From contig JAUVNZ010000051.1 of assembly GCA_030599435.1 (NCBI GenBank), positions 1-8,548 of the forward strand: DNA of 8,548 nt, given 5' to 3'. Numbering within the stretch: position 1 is the stretch's first letter; every line of letters starts with the position of its first letter. Position numbers and translations under genes: made by a program. This document shows, one piece after another, positions 6,293 to 8,548 of this stretch. The notes below the pieces were generated by a model, which saw only the letters and a program-made list of their open reading frames with translations, had not been told where the DNA came from and did no database searches. This stretch comes from Gammaproteobacteria bacterium. Its GTDB lineage: Bacteria > Pseudomonadota > Gammaproteobacteria > SZUA-152.

Positions 6293-7785
6293 TTACTGTC
6301 ACCCCAGCGCTTAGCTGCGTAATCATAGAGCTGGGCCATGGAAAATTGTGCGTCAGCCGCATGACTCACCAATTGCTGTTTTCGATTTTCCAGTTCTTTC
6401 AATGATGATTCTTTAAGATGAATACGCAACTGACTCACTAAATTAATCAACCGGGACTGAAGCCTGGCGATACGTTTTGTCATAGAACGCTTTTGTTTGG
6501 GGGTAATATTTCCGCCTTCATTGACTTCTGATGACCAGTGTTCCAACCGCCCCAACGCCAACCGTACCCGAGAATAATTTTTAAGTGTCTCCTGAAACTC
6601 ATGAGTGGCAAATAGCTGCCATAAATAACGACCGCCTGGAGTAGCTGGCAGTTTAGAAACGAGCCACTGTTTATTTGTACTCTGAGTACTAATGGTACGA
6701 GCGAGGCTATCCACCAACACACCACTGTTTACCGTATCTTTTGCTTTATTAACTTGATCCAGCTCTTTTTTATAGGTTGCTAATGCATTTTTGTAATATT
6801 CAATAGCTTGTTTGTAAGCAGTAAGTTTGCCAAAAGCGAAAGGGACGGCCAATAAGGCATCCTGGACAGATGGATCACTGGCATTACGCTTAATTAATCT
6901 TAACCAGGGCACCAGGGATTTTTTATGCTCTTCCCTTGCGGAGTAAACTCGTCCCAATCCTAATAGTGCTTTGCTTGACATTGGCCCCTGTAATCGAGTT
7001 TTCAAAAAATATTGTTGGGCCTTCTCTGGTTCCTGTTTACTTAGATAATCAAAAGCCAGAGTTAAGTTTGCCTTGTCGCGTAACGAGTAACTCTCCTCAT
7101 CTTCAGCTGACATCGTCCCAAGCTCTTCTAATAAACGACGCCCTTCCTGCTCCTGACCTTGTTGAAACAAAGCTACACCCAAATTAAAACGTCCATAAGT
7201 TGCCCACACAGATTTTTCACTCAACTGTTGAACCAGTGATTTTTCTCCTAACTGTTTTAACTTAACTACTGCCTCGTCAAACTGGTTTTGCTCCATCAAC
7301 AACATAGATGAGAGCAACAAACGTTCCTGTTGGGCTTCGTCAGGTAAATCACCATTTATGTGTTGCAAAGAATTTAGTGCTTCTTGACCATGGCTACGCT
7401 GATACTGCACCCGCGCCAGGTTATACCAGGCTAGATTGCGCACTTCCTGAGATTGATTACTCTTTGCCAGCGTCTTAAAAATTTTTGCGGCTTTGTAGTG
7501 TGAACCGTAGTCTAAGTACATTCCACCAAGCACAAGTTGCAACTGCCCCGAGCGTTGCTGTACTCGCCCCTGCTTTGAATCTGCCAGCAGCTGTGTAATC
7601 GCAGCAAATGGTTCTCCTAGCATTGCATCGTATTGCGCAGCTCGAACATGAGGGTCGACGATATGCTCCCAGCTAATGGAAGCGGCCACAGAAACGTTCG
7701 CCCATACACTCATCACCAGGAAACCCGCAGCACTTACCCAAAAAGATTTATACCGAGTATTAATATTGAGACCAGTGGACGGCAT
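6289..7785 (-). CDS. Secreted periplasmic TPR-repeat protein (498 aa)
   Basis: The N-terminus shows a Sec signal: a basic start, a hydrophobic core (about 15-32) and a likely cut after NVSVA/A near residue 34-35. There is no lipobox Cys, so the mature protein should be free in the periplasm. Residues about 45-340 are TPR-like helical pairs, for example GGMYLDYGSHYKAAKIFKTL, NLARVQYQRSHGQEALNSL and YKQAIEYYKNALATYKKEL. The region about 425-475 is a charged, coiled-coil-like helix (RIARLQSRLINLVSQL), and the C-terminus ends in a short helix. The ATG lies 3 bp after the stop of the 190-residue gene, with a GGAA ribosome site in that gene's end. The stop overlaps the start of the 953-residue gene. 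It probably works with the two TPR lipoproteins as one periplasmic assembly. A precise family is not recognised. Confidence 0.92.
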   Translation of the reverse strand: MPSTGLNINTRYKSFWVSAAGFLVMSVWANVSVAASISWEHIVDPHVRAAQYDAMLGEPFAAITQLLADSKQGRVQQRSGQLQLVLGGMYLDYGSHYKAAKIFKTLAKSNQSQEVRNLAWYNLARVQYQRSHGQEALNSLQHINGDLPDEAQQERLLLSSMLLMEQNQFDEAVVKLKQLGEKSLVQQLSEKSVWATYGRFNLGVALFQQGQEQEGRRLLEELGTMSAEDEESYSLRDKANLTLAFDYLSKQEPEKAQQYFLKTRLQGPMSSKALLGLGRVYSAREEHKKSLVPWLRLIKRNASDPSVQDALLAVPFAFGKLTAYKQAIEYYKNALATYKKELDQVNKAKDTVNSGVLVDSLARTISTQSTNKQWLVSKLPATPGGRYLWQLFATHEFQETLKNYSRVRLALGRLEHWSSEVNEGGNITPKQKRSMTKRIARLQSRLINLVSQLRIHLKESSLKELENRKQQLVSHAADAQFSMAQLYDYAAKRWGDSK

Positions 7786-7788
7786 AGA

Positions 7789-8361
7789 TTATTTCCATTC
7801 TCTGATCGATAGACTGGGGAAGATTTGATTTCTACCGGTGGCTACACGCAACTCCACGACAGAACGTCCTGCGCCGATAACTATTTTCTGGGTCGCTTCG
7901 CGCGCAAAATCTGGGTCATTAGGAATTTTTCCGAACAGGGATACCGATAATTCATGCGAACCGGGAGGTACATCGTCCCAAAATAAACGCTGACTGCCGC
8001 CATTCATCAACGCTAGCACTTCTTCCTCTTCATACTGATGATACGAAACCGTGCGGTTATCAATGTTTAGCTGAATAGCATCTAACTGGAAAAATTTACT
8101 CTTATCCACGGATACCAGCACCAGCAGCTGGTTTTTAGATGACAACTCACGTGATTCCTCCAGGATGGCCATGTCAGCGCCCAGAATCACAACCTCATTG
8201 AGTGTTTTCTCAACCGCTGCATCCAGACGTTTAAAATCAGCCTCAGCAGCAAAAACCCCTGCCGAGAATGTAAATATAGCGACAGCACCCGCTAACCAAC
8301 CCGCCAGCGTATGCCATTTATCACAAGCTTTTTCCATAGTATTCCGCATGGGTATAGTCAT
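7789..8361 (-). CDS. Exported protein of unknown function, first gene of the TPR block
   Basis: This protein has 190 residues from the ATG at 8361. A hydrophobic core (about 21-36) followed by VFA-AEAD gives a clear signal peptide with a likely cut near residue 38, so it is periplasmic. An amphipathic helix follows (41-72), then a beta-rich region (about 78-176). In that region strands LLVLVSVDK, DAIQLNIDNRTVSYHQY, QRLFWDDVPPGSHELSVSLFG and RSVVELRV look like an immunoglobulin/PEGA-like sandwich. The stretch VPPGSHEL in particular resembles the proline-glycine turn of PEGA-type domains, but I cannot confirm a family. In-frame ATGs at residues 5 and 9 are alternative starts. The first has GGAG, unusually close at 3 nt. 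Starting at residue 9 would give a more ordinary signal peptide but has only a weak ribosome site. It is followed after 3 bp by the secreted TPR gene, so a structural role in the same assembly is likely. Confidence 0.85.
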   Translation of the reverse strand: MTIPMRNTMEKACDKWHTLAGWLAGAVAIFTFSAGVFAAEADFKRLDAAVEKTLNEVVILGADMAILEESRELSSKNQLLVLVSVDKSKFFQLDAIQLNIDNRTVSYHQYEEEEVLALMNGGSQRLFWDDVPPGSHELSVSLFGKIPNDPDFAREATQKIVIGAGRSVVELRVATGRNQIFPSLSIREWK

Positions 8362-8381
8362 TTACTCCGAGCATACCCCAT
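8348..8381 (-). promoter_or_regulatory. Possible hairpin holding the ribosome site and start codon in its loop
   Basis: On the minus strand ATGGGGTAT (8381-8373) can pair with ATACCCAT (8355-8348), leaving one bulged G. The 17-nt loop contains the GGAG (8368-8365) and the first ATG (8361-8359) of the 190-residue gene. If formed in the mRNA, it could affect which start is used. It is seen by eye only, and its stability was not computed. Confidence 0.3.
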
Positions 8382-8423
8382 CAATCCCACAAGCCAAAGC
8401 CCATGGGCAACAATCAACCTGCT

Positions 8424-8432
8424 CATATATCA
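8424..8432 (-). promoter_or_regulatory. Candidate extended -10 promoter element for the TPR block
   Basis: On the minus strand TGATATATG offers an extended -10 (TGn followed by TATATG), about 63 bp before the first start codon. The -35 position holds only a poor match (TGGAGC at 17-bp spacing). Position and orientation suit the head of the upstream block, but the match is weak. Confidence 0.22.
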
Positions 8433-8548
8433 CTACTTCGAATATGCTCCACCAGCCCAAAAAACCCTGAAAAATGCCTTAATAATGATTTTTATCGTGT
8501 TCCTTATTGGCGTATATTGGTCTTTTCTCAACCAACAAACTCAAAATA

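Noticed and set aside
8399..8408. 10-bp palindrome GCCCATGGGC in the leader of the first gene
   Set aside because: It is short, does not extend beyond 10 bp and has no second copy nearby. Chance is a sufficient explanation.
8165..8470. Plus-strand open frame of 101 codons at the right end
   Set aside because: It lies mostly opposite the 190-residue exported protein gene, has no domain or ribosome site support and ends in the intergenic region.
1..8548. Mobile element, CRISPR array, tRNA or rRNA
   Set aside because: I saw no transposase or integrase-like protein, no spaced direct repeats, no terminal inverted repeats and no tRNA-like cloverleaf. The window is almost fully covered by the operon genes.

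Overview
The window is one strand of a compact accessory or envelope locus. Every convincing gene lies on the minus strand, read from about 8361 down to position 1. Two transcription blocks are suggested. The base composition is moderate and slightly AT-rich. Together with an ExbB/ExbD/TonB-type cassette, two OM-type lipoproteins and short Shine-Dalgarno-preceded overlapping genes, it suggests a Gram-negative proteobacterium, most plausibly a marine gammaproteobacterium. I cannot name the species from sequence alone.

Upstream block (8361 to 2522): an exported 190-aa protein of unknown family; a 498-aa secreted TPR protein; a 953-aa TPR lipoprotein; a 197-aa TPR lipoprotein with four clear TPRs; and a 105-aa exported protein with the motif ELPKVLYIVPWK. 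Spacings are tight (3 bp, ATGA overlap, 34 bp, 37-bp overlap), as in one operon. About 240 bp without a gene follows (2282-2521), holding three perfect inverted repeats.

Downstream block (2281 to the left edge): a three-TM TolQ/ExbB-type channel protein; two successive ExbD/TolR-type proteins (25-bp gap, then ATGA overlap); and a GTG-started protein that runs off the window. That last protein has one N-terminal membrane anchor and a striking (EKKK)5 spacer, as expected of a TonB/TolA-like or AgmX/PglI-type trans-periplasmic rod.

Taken together, this looks like a proton-motive-force-driven inner-membrane motor joined by a TonB-like rod to a periplasmic and outer-membrane TPR scaffold. The nearest established analogies are the Tol-Pal and TonB-ExbB-ExbD systems and, for the mix of TolQR, TPR and AgmX/PglI-type proteins, the Agl/Glt machinery of Myxococcus gliding motility. 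Its substrate or task is not visible in the sequence. The most notable molecular detail is that the first ExbD carries Asn at the position of the essential proton-binding Asp, while the second keeps the Asp. This predicts an asymmetric ExbD pair.
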